Source of the DNA: Liopterus haemorrhoidalis
Lineage: Eukaryota > Arthropoda > Insecta > Coleoptera > Dytiscidae
Direction of reading: 5' to 3'
Assembly: GCA_963971575.1 (NCBI GenBank)
Contig: OZ020616.1
Span: forward strand, 31,414,306-31,478,305
Length of the DNA: 64,000 bases
This document shows, piece after piece, positions 32,761-43,120 of this stretch. Made by a program: the position numbers and the translations under genes. The stretch's first letter is position 1; each line of letters starts with the position of its first letter. The notes beneath the pieces were generated by a model. It was given only the letters and a program-made list of their open reading frames with translations. It was not told where the DNA came from and made no database searches.

Positions 32761-33740
32761 AGTCTGTTCGAAAATTTGAACAGACTCAGGGTGATGGTAA
32801 GAGGCTGTAAAGGGGCCAATTACCATCGAATATCACAGTCAATAACTAGGAACACATTAAAATAAGGTGCAAGACTTCATACATAAAACAGTAAGTTCGA
32901 TTCTCTCAGGAAGAGTATCAGCCTGTCCATGAGTACACTGTCGTCACCTTAAGTAACTGACAGGTCACAGCACAAGCCTAACCTCTCCCTGACATCCTCG
33001 GACTGTATGCACTCAGTTAAAAAATGTAACACAGACAAATCTGTGTTACACGTCTCACAGATAGGGGACTCTTCACCTCGAAGGAGGTGTCCATGAGTCC
33101 ACCAACAGTGACCTATAAGGAGGTGTGTGATGGCGGTTTCCTCCTTGCGGTTAATCCTGCAGGACGAACCCCACGGTTTAACGTTTCCCTTAATCTGTCA
33201 CAACTTAACGTTCTGTGTGCGGCTCTACTCATGTTGCCACATGTCTAAAACCAGGTGTTTCAGATGACTCTTTGCGTCATCTGGAAAAATGAAACTCACA
33301 TCAATCATAGGTCTGTGGGAGGCGGCTTTTGCAGCTGCATCTGCCGCTTAGTTGCCTTTAATATCAACATGTCCCGATATCCAAAACAGCTCTACCCTCA
33401 CATTCTGATTATTCAGATTGTGGAGTAGCAACCGGATCTTTAGTACAAAAGGATGCACTGGATCTGGATCTTGGATACTGTTCAACGCGCTCATCTAGTC
33501 CGTCAAGATAACACTTGGCCGACTTTGCTCTAACGAAACAAAACAGGGCCTTGAAAATAGCATACAGCTCAGCAGTGTTATGGAGCGCAGACGGTATTGA
33601 ATTTGTTGACGTGGGTTCAGGACAACGAACGCACACCCAACTCTGGTTCCGGATTTTGATCCGTCAGATATAATTAAAATCGTATCAATTTTCATTAAAT
33701 AGCGCATTGGACTGTACATTCTACTACAGATTAGATAAGA
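32761..33740 (-). pseudogene. LINE RNase H and C-terminal region
   Basis: On the minus strand, in alternating frames, the segment reads ISDGSKSGTRVGCAFVVLN, then NTAELYAIFKAL, VILTD followed by a stop and MSALNSIQ, and WISGHVDIKGN followed by AADAAAKAA. These are the four conserved blocks of a type I RNase H, with the catalytic D, E, D and the later D (WISGHVDIKGN block). Further down it gives THLLIGHCWWTHGHLL and CETCNTDLSVLHFLTEC, the C-terminal zinc-binding tail. RNase H domains occur in the I, R1, LOA and related LINE clades. At least one frameshift and three stops inactivate it. The copy is 5'-truncated near 33740 and its 3' end has a hairpin (32761-32786, arms AGTCTGTTC). A second 3' end is at 26837-26975. 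Confidence 0.88.
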
Positions 33741-33829
33741 AACAAGTAGTAAGCACTAAAAATTTTCAAAAAATTCAGAATATCACCTGGTAATTGAGAG
33801 GGGCAGAAATTCAAAATATCACTTACGGA

Positions 33830-33915
33830 CCGGGGAGGCATAAATTAAATGTAGGCATTTAAAAAATATTTTCGGGCCTGATACAGCCCGCAGGTCTTAT
33901 GCTGAACACCACAGC
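33830..33915. mobile_element. hAT end fragment
   Basis: CGGGCCTGATACAGCCCGCA, then GGTC and TGAACACCAC, is the complement of a hAT-type end (GTGGTGTTCA followed by GC-rich subterminal sequence). The partner end was not found. Confidence 0.45.
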
Positions 33916-34170
33916 AATAAAGTATACTCTATTGTATGATGATATATTACAACAACTATCTAAATGCAATTTATTTATATATTTTCTATAATAATCATAA
34001 ATGTAGTGTGGAATACCTGAATTGTAAATAAAATAATAAAGTGACAGATTGAATTATTTCAATTGTCAGAAAATGCTCTTATTTGATTTGTTAAATGTAA
34101 AACATATGCAAAGATCTACAGAACGTATTAATGTTGGCGTGAATTAACAGTGGACAGGTCACTCTGGGTA

Positions 34171-34215
34171 TTTTTTTTTTTTTTTTAATTTAGGCCTTTG
34201 CTGCTTTGGCAATTA
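34171..34215 (-). mobile_element. SINE 3' tail, minus strand
   Basis: Poly-T followed by AATTTAGGCCTTTGCTGC and TTTGGCAATTAGCCAC is the complement of the tail shared by the SINEs at 37167 and 51448 (GGCTAATTGCC, AGTAGCAAAG). The tRNA-like head is missing, as in a 5'-truncated insertion. Confidence 0.65.
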
Positions 34216-34459
34216 GCCACACTCTGAAATTTGATAATACTGATTTGACATTCGATCGTAACTATGGTGCGCGATATTTACCATCCACGTAACTTAACGC
34301 CAGCTTTCAGAATCCCACTGATTAACTAAATATTTGTTATAAACAATGTTATAAACAAATTTATTTAAGGCCGGTGTATAGTATTGCAACTGGAACAATC
34401 ACCCAAGACCTGAGCTTAGACTATACAAAATGTTTCATAAAGTACAGTCAGCGCTCACT

Positions 34460-34494
34460 TGCACAGGGCACCGCAAAGTTTGCAGCCGGCTCTG
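34460..34494. mobile_element. hAT right-end fragment
   Basis: GGGCACCGCAAAGTTTGCAG, then CCGGCTCTG, is the complement of the CAGAGCCGGC end seen at 48735. No partner was found upstream. Confidence 0.4.
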
Positions 34495-35684
34495 TATGAA
34501 GTTACAACCGAGGCATAACAACGATAAAAAGGGGTAATATTTGTGTCCACAATGATAACGTAACCTATGCTACGTTTAAATAATAATAATAACCATGTTT
34601 ACTTATGTCTAAAATTGTAACCAATTTAATGTAAAATAATGAAATCTTATTACAATCGCCTGAGCTTTGTCCTCATGTTATGAAGGGTTCCGGTCGGAAC
34701 AATACTCTTAATTCACAATTTCATGTAATAACATCATTACATCTTACGTAGTCCGACATATGTATTTGTGAGGTAATCGTCTCGTCTATAGAATAACAAT
34801 GTATTATAATATCAGATAACAAGGAGAGATCACTAGTGCATACCCACATACCACCAACATGGATGCATATATCGCACACATCAACGGTAAGCGTCAGCTG
34901 GTTCACTGAGAACGCGAAAGTCTGGTTATCGAGTACATGTAAAATACGTAACGAATAAAACTTGCTTAAAATGAAAATGATTAATTTAATTTCACTTTAA
35001 AGATAACCCAGTTTTCATTTTTATAGTTCAATTAAACAGCTACTAATTGCTGAACATAATAATAACAATTTTGTTTTGAACAGCACAAATTTCCATCGCT
35101 GATTATTGGTTAGTTGATATTTACATATGAATGAATTAGAGCTAATGGAAATACATACAGACTTGTGATTGTTAATCCAAGTATCAACAACAACTTTCGT
35201 TTAATATCCTTCAAAATTTTACACACACACATACACGTCCCTCCAATAAATATGTCCAAATCTTCGTAAATGTGGGTAAAATGTTAATACGCATGTCAAA
35301 TTTTAATTCGCTAGATCCAGCCCATTAGCCACAATTTCTACGTACAATTCAGTTTTTTTAAAGATGTCTCTTCAATGACAAATAAACGAAAAATATTCAT
35401 TTATGTGAGAAAGAAATAAGTAAATAAGTTCATTGTTGACTCATTCATTTGTCATGTAAAACACTTTAAAAAACTGAACTTTAAAAGGATTTCATGATCA
35501 TATCCACAAAAAATGTGTATTATGCGTACTGAAGTAGGTCACCTTCAGCCGACTTGAGGCAATTGTACATTCTACGAACCATGGAGCATACCTACGAAAG
35601 CCTAAAAATCACAGTGAACATAGAAATGTGCATTTAGCAGTGCAACCATCAGTACTGATCATTATAAAAGTTGTGAAATGGAAA
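34495..35684. other. unassigned AT-rich sequence
   Basis: No gene is recognised; a short CA-rich run lies at 35221-35236. Confidence 0.45.
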
Positions 35685-35870
35685 AGCTGTGTTCACAGCT
35701 CTAAAATTAGTTAACTATACACTGTAGGTTGTGGATAAATTTAATAGACAGTTTTAACGTTTAACGACGTTCACAGCAAATAAAATTAATGCGTAACGAA
35801 TGTTGTGACATCTGTTTTTTCAAACCAACTACGAAGGAATAAATGCATTTGTGAATGTTTACGAACACCT
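35685..35870 (+). mobile_element. half copy of the 24661 MITE family
   Basis: AGCTGTGTTCACAGCTC and, in order, GTTTTAACGTT, GTTCACAGCAA, AAATTAAT, TAACGAAT, TGACATCTGT and AAACCAACTAC follow the left half of 24661-25162. The right half is absent; other elements begin shortly after. Confidence 0.65.
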
Positions 35871-35929
35871 CCCCCCATCAGCAAGATCGTAATTTCTTAC
35901 TAAATTTATCGGCATTTATATGTGTCCTG

Positions 35930-36817
35930 TATAGGAAAATAAATTTAAGATTGTAGCGCCGCGGTGTTCAATTTTGGAACGTGGTTAGAGGGTACTTAAT
36001 GTTATTGTTACATAGCTGTGAAAGTGAAATTATAGGAATAAATATGTTTTACAATATTTTGTGTACCTGTTTTACTATTTTATCAACAAGTAAATTAATA
36101 AAAGTGTTTATAAAGCCATATTTTTGCATGACACGTCTCTAAAAAAAATTAAAACTATGTTGTAGGTTATGGCGATAACATTTTCGTAGTGGATTATTTA
36201 AAATATCGGCATTTCCAGATTAGAGAGATTCTAAGTGGTGAACTTTTAATGACTTACTTCAAAGTAGAAGTCGTTGGCATTAGTCATACTTTTTAAGTTT
36301 GTTTATGTCGATTTGTTTTTGCAAGTCCAATAAAATGGATAGATCTTATTGTTGTGTACCTATGTGCAAGTCAAGGAAAAACAGGAACCCTGAATTATCG
36401 TTCCTCAGATTTCCACATACAATGTTAAATTAATAACAAAACTTGGAATCGAGGAAGTTATAAATTGTCGTAAAGCTTAGCTTCGAAAAGAAAAAATTGG
36501 AAAAAAAGTAGGCCATTGGTTTAAAATTTGCTAACACTTCCTCTTCTACTATAAAATTTTTCATCACCATAACCTACAGCACAAAATATAGTTTTTAATT
36601 TTTATTAGAGACGTGTCATGCAAAAATTTGGCTTTATAAACATTTGTATTAATATACTTGTTGATAAAATAGTAAAACAGGTTCACAAAATATTGTAAAA
36701 CATATTTATTCTTATAATTTCACTTGCACAGCTATGTAACAATAACATTCAATACCCTCTACCCATGTTCCAAAATTGAACACCGCCGCGCTACGATCTT
36801 AAATTTATTTCCCTATA
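35930..36817 (+). mobile_element. long inverted-repeat element with a THAP exon
   Basis: Arms of about 260 bp (35930-36185 and 36548-36817) are inverted copies with scattered mismatches. They start TATAGGRAAATAAATTTAAG and include GTTACATAGCTGTG and GCATGACACGTCTCT. The roughly 360-bp middle encodes a THAP-type zinc finger on the plus strand. No TSD was resolved next to TATAGG/CCTATA. THAP fingers are the DNA-binding domains of P-element and some Kolobok transposases, so this is probably a non-autonomous derivative of such an element. Confidence 0.8.
36335..36433 (+). pseudogene. THAP-domain N-terminal fragment
   Basis: ATG at 36335 opens MDRSYCCVPMCKSRKNRNPE and then LSFLRFPHTMLN before TAA at 36431-36433. 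THAP fingers start MxxxCCVPxCxS and continue with LSFHxFP; the first two zinc-binding cysteines (within CCVPMC) and the FP block are present, while the later tryptophan, C and H ligands are missing because the frame stops after 32 residues. It is therefore a half domain that could not fold as a zinc finger unless the remaining part is joined by splicing; no donor site of good quality is evident. It lies in the single-copy middle of the inverted-repeat element, the place where the transposase gene would be. Confidence 0.72.
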
Positions 36818-36824
36818 GCATACT

Positions 36825-37135
36825 TTTTAGATCTTCGGTTTGCTGATCTCTCCATCTCTTGCGAGGAAGATATGACAGGGAATATTAAATAATCTTTTCT
36901 GCCATATCTTCCTAACAACTCAGTCCTTCCTGATCCTCAACACGTCTCCTATCAACTGTAATCGCTTATCTCTAAGTTCCTGTGTGATACTCGGCCTTGT
37001 GTACAGTTCTCGGATATCTTTGTTCTTGCGGATTCTCCATTCACCTTTAATTTGAATTTGACCAAAGATTCAGCGTAATATTTTATTTTCGAATACTATA
37101 AGATGTTATCGATCTCGCTTTGTTAAGGTCCATTA
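36825..37135 (-). pseudogene. LINE reverse-transcriptase C-terminal remnant
   Basis: The minus strand reads WRIRKNKDI followed by RELYTRPSITQELRDKRLQL and IGDVLRIRKD, then in another frame PRKRWRDQQTEDLKS. The pattern (ELYxxPxIxxxIRxxRLxWxGHVxRM, then GRPRxRWxDxVxxDL) is the end of the reverse transcriptase polypeptide of a common arthropod LINE group. A stop replaces part of the RM block and the frame changes after it. No upstream catalytic part is present here. Confidence 0.78.
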
Positions 37136-37166
37136 TTTAAAATTTACAATTATTTTAAATGTATTT

Positions 37167-37325
37167 GCCGGCCGGCGTAGCGTAGTAGAAACACACGTGC
37201 TCTGCGTTGCCTCGAATTCGAATACTGTTCAGGCATGGAATTTTCAACATGGAAAAATTAAAATTGTCCTGGCTAATTGCCTTAGTAGCAAAGACCAAAA
37301 ACGCGAAATAAAAAATATATATACA
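37167..37325 (+). mobile_element. tRNA-derived SINE
   Basis: The head GCCGGCCGGCGTAGCGTAGT and the B-box-like AATTCGAATAC are spaced as in polymerase III promoters. The tail GTCCTGGCTAATTGCCTTAG, then TAGCAAAGACC, matches the SINE at 51448 and ends in an A-rich run. Confidence 0.7.
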
Positions 37326-40300
37326 TTAAATATTCATTTGGGAAGCTATTATTAAACTTGATTTAAACTAACACGTTAAATTTTAATTTTAAATTAGATG
37401 ACCTTATTTATATTTGTTTATTTATAATTTTACAATAAAAATTTTATTTTTAAGAGCTTGTGTTCATATTCAGTATTAGTAAGACAATATATTTTTATAT
37501 GCATTTCCGTTCTATTTTTGCTCATTTTAAATTATAATTAACAGATAATTAATCTAGTTCTTCTTAATTAATATGCACATCATCTAGAAGAAATTTAGTT
37601 TTTGTTGATAATAACACACTTTTTAAACAAATTCCACTTTATAAAGCAATGGGAAAAGTTGTTCATCAATAACAACAACTTTTTCTCAAAACTTATTGTA
37701 GGTTTAATAAAATTAGAATAATGATTCATCTCAATTAATTATTCTTGAAGAATGCTTTTAAAAAAAAAGGTGTTGGCAGTGTTGGTAGGCGTAACACTAA
37801 TGCAGTTATCAGGTAGCACAACCTAGGTCATATTTAATTAAAACTAAAGATAACAAACAATTAAGACGAAATATTATTCATTTAAGAAAAATAAAGAATA
37901 ATAAAAAAGTGAACTTTAATAAACCAAAGTACTTATACACGTAACAATGTTTTATTATGCATATTCAATTAAAGAGGGAGATGATGTTGCATAAGGATAC
38001 TACCGTAATAACATATCCTAGGCAACATATCTAAAAATATAATATAAGAACTGAATTATGTCAGCTAGATGTAAAACTGTTAATAGAAATAAAGAACATT
38101 AAAACACCCCACCATTTTAAATGATAATAAATTTGTAGACAACCCATTATATGTTTTTAAAACAAATAAACGAAATAATATTCGCAGCTGACATGTCTCT
38201 GTGCTAAAACAGTTGCCAGTAGAACACAGAGAAACAGGTTCAAATCCTGGACACGTAATTTAAATTTCCCATAATGCGCAATCTGTAAAATAGGGCCGCC
38301 CGAAACGTCATACTGACCACATGGTTTTCAAAAAGTGCAGTTGATCTAGAAGCAATGAACTTACTTTATCTGGCCTTGCGCAACTTGGAGAGTGGGAAAC
38401 TATTATTATTGTTACTTAAAATTAATACACCTACTCCACTTTTTACACTCTTTCCAGAGTTTTCTTCCACAAGGGCTTCGAATTGCCAAACAACCATTTT
38501 TTAATACCGCATTTCACACTCATTATTTATATTGGAATCCAATACGACATCTCATTAGGAAATACAAAATTAATCAAAGTATGCTTTTCAAGTCGACAAC
38601 TAGCAATTTACAACATCCACGATAGTACCAAACCCAAAATAAGTGCGGCATAATTAAAATTACACAATATTCATGGTATGAACTCCATGCAATTACCTGC
38701 TGATTAATTTGCAATAATTCTGACACATCACTCTTATTCACCTGTCAGAGTAAAGGCATACCGCAGCTTAACAGCGTATCTTGTACATTCACTAATGAAT
38801 GATGATAATAATCATCTGTGTTTATTGGTTGCAAATGCATTTATTGAAAATGCATTCAGGTTACTTTTTAAAGCTAACGCGACTTTAGAATAAATTGTAA
38901 CAACATTCACCCAGAGAAAATTAAGATCGAAACTTTTCTAAAACAATTATTATATCAATCAGTAACAAACTACGAGGTCACAGATGTTTGTGACAAGATA
39001 ATTTTAATTGGACAACTTACAAAGTGCGAATGAAAATTACTTATTTAACCTAGTTTTGATAATCAATAAAATGCAATCTTATTAATACCATTTAATATCA
39101 CCTTTTAATAATAGCTGACATTCATTTGATTGACACTAACGTCACGTTATTGCCCACCTGGCAATGCAGAGGTGCCAACTTTATTTTGCGATCTAAAGTT
39201 CCGAAATTCGGTTACCAGCCACAGGAAAAGGTTCGAATCCCCGATATATGTGTGGGTACTTGTTCTCATCTTTTATTATACCTCTATTAAACTAGAAACA
39301 AAAAATTAAGCGAAACCGTTGGACCGGTTTAAACAACCGGTAAATATTGCAGTACATGTTTCTGGACCTTCACTTTCTGGGACTAAAGGCTGGTGAATAA
39401 TACAATAGTGATCAATACTACGGCTTAGTAAGACTACTCACGGATCTTTAAGGATTAATATTAGACTTTTTCGCGGATAAAATTTCTTACAGATTAAAAT
39501 ACCATGCGCGTCCGCAATAATCCTTTTATGTTCACGGATTAATTAGCCACTGTTACTAACAAGATGTTTGTTATTCGCAGTAACCTTCAGACATTTACGT
39601 AGTCTCTTAATAGCTAGTCACACGTGTTTGTAGATTGGAGAAAGAACTACCAATCTGACGCACGCGCGTTGTTAGTTTCATTGAATTTTATTAATAAACT
39701 GAGTTCTCCCACTTAAATTTACTACACCGTGATTACAATCTTGTCAAGTCGGACATGCGCGTTAGTTCTGTTCATATACTTATTCCTTCATTGTTGGTAG
39801 TTTGTTAGAAACTTCATCCGCGAACAAAACTAATAATCTCGTGGGATGAAAAAATATTTTATTGATTTTTTTCTTTTGTAAAATTACTAAACAGAAATGC
39901 ATATACTTTTTTAAATATTTTATGTGAGAACATTATACAAAAAAAGAGACAAATGCTCGTGTTTGTTGGGAAGTCTCTGTAGCTTCAAATATCTGCGTAC
40001 CTTGATAAGTCAAGTAAATCTCATGAAACAATAAATCAAAAGCTCAATTCAAGTTACACTGGGCTTTTCGCATCACAACCATTTATATATTAATTACTAG
40101 CTACTACCCGTACCTTCAAAACAGAATGCAGTATTTCTCTTATGGCAAATGGGAGCGGTGATGCCAAATGTTGTAAAAGTGTCCAATTTTATGTTCTTTT
40201 CTTGTTAATTCAAATGTTAACTAAATTGAAACAGTATCGGAGCCTCATATAAAATACAAAAATTAGGTAATACGGTACAAATATGAATAACACTTTGTAG

Positions 40301-40449
40301 AATACCGTGTCTTCACAGATCAGCGCGTTTACAGCCGGCAACGGCGCCAAGGGTAGAAAGGATAGAGTCATTGGGAAGGGCCATTAGAGAGTATGAAAAA
40401 GAACTACTCCATTTATCCTGTACTGCATTCCAGCTTTTAAATTTAAACC
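37326..40449. other. long gene-less AT-rich stretch
   Basis: No protein gene is recognised. Two B-box-like sequences, GGTTCAAATCC (38238-38248) and GGTTCGAATCC (39230-39240), each follow 50 to 60 bases of possible tRNA-like head and may be decayed SINEs; I could not fold either into a tRNA. GTTTAAAC-like and GGTTTAAACAACCGG sequence occurs near 39328. Confidence 0.45.
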
Positions 40450-41161
40450 CATGATTCCCAAAGTGTTCTATATGGATCCCCAAAGGTTGATTTCGACTTA
40501 AAGGGGATCCATGTCAACGACAAAAAAAATTGTAAAAAGAGTTGTAAATGGCAGTCCACGTGTGCGGACCCCATTTAGGTAGGTCATCATCAACATGTAG
40601 GCGTTCCGTGGGTTTGAGGATGTTTTTACTATGGAAATACTACAGTGGATCCTTACGGTGACATTGAAGAATCAGATGTCATATTACAAGAAGAACTGAT
40701 CGGAATAAGCACTAACGAAGAATTTAAGGTGCAGTTCAGAAAAACAACGTGGAAAGGGGTTTAGCGCGGTTGCTAATCTTTTTACGAAAAAAAAGGAAAC
40801 CATTGCAAATCACTGGATTAAAGCTAAATATTGAACAATTAATGTCAGAGCATCCCTCTCATTATGAGCATTATTTGTGTATTAATTTAATGTAAGAATT
40901 TTACAACGTTTTGATTTGTTTCGTTCCAAATCCAAATATTTACTTGCATTTTGTGCCTTTTCAATAAAGATATGAATAAAAATTGTACATGTTTTTCTCT
41001 ACAAAAAAAACCCTATCAAAGTGAATAGTACTGTGTCAGCTGTCAAAAACACATTTGAAGTTAATAAGTTTAAGAAAATTCAATATTATGCAGACAGGGG
41101 TCTATGGAAAACAAAAAAATCGGCAAGGGGTCTACGGGGCAAAAAAGTTTGTGAAACTATG
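40450..41161 (+). mobile_element. hAT element, internally deleted
   Basis: The ends CATGATTCCCAAAGTG and AAAGTTTGTGAAACTATG pair imperfectly in hAT fashion, each followed inward by a GGGGATCC- or GGGGTCTACGGGG-type block. TTTAAA occurs just outside both ends but offset by one base, so the TSD is only approximate. Confidence 0.65.
40645..40760 (+). pseudogene. hAT transposase C-terminal fragment
   Basis: The plus strand encodes DPYGDIEESDVILQEELIG and then ISTNEEFKVQFRKT before the similarity ends. This fits the NPFxxxx...LQEELIDLxxNxxLKxxF segment of ZBED/SCAND3-like hAT transposases, just before the dimerisation domain. There is no start and the frame soon meets a stop. It lies within the TIR-bounded element. 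Confidence 0.65.
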
Positions 41162-43112
41162 GTTTAAAAGAACTATACAACTTCAGTATATTAAAATTCT
41201 CTTTATATCCCAGTTCTCGTTAGTCCTCATGATCGTTACATAGATAACATAACTCTACATACCGATTTTTTTCCATAACTACGAACATTTTAAGAAGAAA
41301 TGTCATCAAAATATTGCGTTCAGATATTAGAATTTTTTCTTTTATATTTTATACAAATCTAAATAATGTATATATACATAATGAGTTGTCAAGGTATGTA
41401 CTTTATATAACATATTTTTTAAATAAATGCCTATATATCTTTTCTTTAATTCTGTTTTTTAATGATAATTTGGTATATATTCACTTAAGTATATATGAAT
41501 GAGCATTCTTGGATATGTACATATACACAAATGTAATTTTTGAATAAAAAGTTCATTTGTATATACAGAAGTTTCTATACATGAAATATTTCTTACGGAA
41601 CTATCGATATATGGAGGTCCTACTGTATCTTGAGTAAACTAAGCCCATGTTTCAATAAAACAGCCATCTACTTAAGAGGAGCCCCGATGTAAGTAAATTT
41701 TTGGACGCCAAAAAATCAACAATAAAAAGCAACATCTCTTCAGAAAAATCTCTTTTTAAATTCGCTATGGTTAACCCGGACTCGACTAGAATCGCCCGAA
41801 ATTCCGCCTCCTTAACAAGGAGCCATGTGCGGAGTACACCCTAAATAAACGCACGCGGTGCCCTGGGATAAACCCAGCTCTAGAAATACTAAGATCAGAC
41901 TGAAATACGCCCTATACTTATGTACAGCTTCACAAGATAGACCTTAACAAAACGTTATCGACAGCATCTCACAATGCAAATATGGGGATAACTAAGCAAA
42001 GTTGCATAAATGAAGATATCCAAGAACTCTAAAAAAATAGAATACCACGCAGAAAATGGCAGGCAGATAGTGACAATGAATAGGTCACCTCGTGACGACA
42101 ACATAGTACAGAATATCTGCAAAAATATCTGGAAAGGTAGATTGAACCGACCAGAAACAAAATGAAGAGAACATGAGACAGATAATGTAGCGATTAGTTA
42201 ACAATATACCTAAGAAGATCTGAAACTTAACGGAACAGGATGATGGATTTATGTTAGTAATGCCATAAGTCAACCTGAATGACAATATCCAGAAAGTTTC
42301 ACAATATTTTTTAGTATATTGTCATACGGATGTAAATTTAGCCTTGTAGGAACTGTAAAAAAATATGTGAAAAATCATTTATGCAACAATTAAAAATTAA
42401 ATGCGAGTTATTTGAAGCATATCATTGGTAACTAGCAATCTCCTTACAACAATATTGCAGTAACAGCAATATACAACGTCCGCATTTCTTAAAAAATATA
42501 TTCGCACGTGTAACAGTAGTTAAAAATGTATTACAAAACTAATAATTAATAATAAGTAATTAAAAACAAGAAATGGAAATGAATGTATTTCAATGTCAAA
42601 ATAATACTAAATTGTGAAATATCTAACCAAAAGCGGAAATCCGCAGTCAAAATCTTGTTGATTACGCTCACAGTAATCTTTTCAATTTGCCTGGTCTTAC
42701 ATATTTATTCTTAAAACATTACCATTTACCTTCATTACTTTGTAAATTATAATGTTTACACTAAAATTTATTTTCAACACAGACATGCATTAGCTTTCTC
42801 AATAGAAAAATAGAGATTCGCATATAATAGTTTTTCAAGTTCGTTTTCACTTTTGTTTCAGAGTGCTTGAATAGTTCTCATAGTTTATAAATTTTAATTA
42901 AAAGATCCACATTTTAATGAACTTGAATGCTTTTTCAAGAACATTTCTTCTCATTGAGTAATTAACAATAGGAAATGTTAACTAAGCCACTTTGAAGTAA
43001 GATATATTTAATAAGATGTCAAAATTTTCTCGGAAGAGGTTTTCTTTTTTGTACGTATAATTAAAAACTATCAACACCCAATATTTTACTAAGAAATTTT
43101 TGTGGACAAATA
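41162..43112. other. unassigned sequence
   Basis: No gene is recognised. The less AT-rich stretch 41680-41960 (around TTAACAAGGAGCCATGTGCG) might be a decayed LINE fragment, but no motif is good enough to call. Confidence 0.4.
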
Positions 43113-43120
43113 GCCTATAT

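Larger units (their letters stand above)
32341..34318. mobile_element. 2-kb TIR element carrying a LINE
   Basis: GTGGGATTCCGAAAGATGGC and then GTTAAGT at the left is matched by ACTTAACGCCAGCTTTCAG and AATCCCAC at the right, with few mismatches over 27 bp. No clean TSD is visible. Much of the interior is later insertions: a LINE, a hAT piece and a SINE tail. Confidence 0.7.

Noticed and set aside
38238..39240. possible tRNA genes at GGTTCAAATCC and GGTTCGAATCC
   Set aside because: Neither has an acceptor stem or anticodon arm that folds; at most decayed SINE heads.
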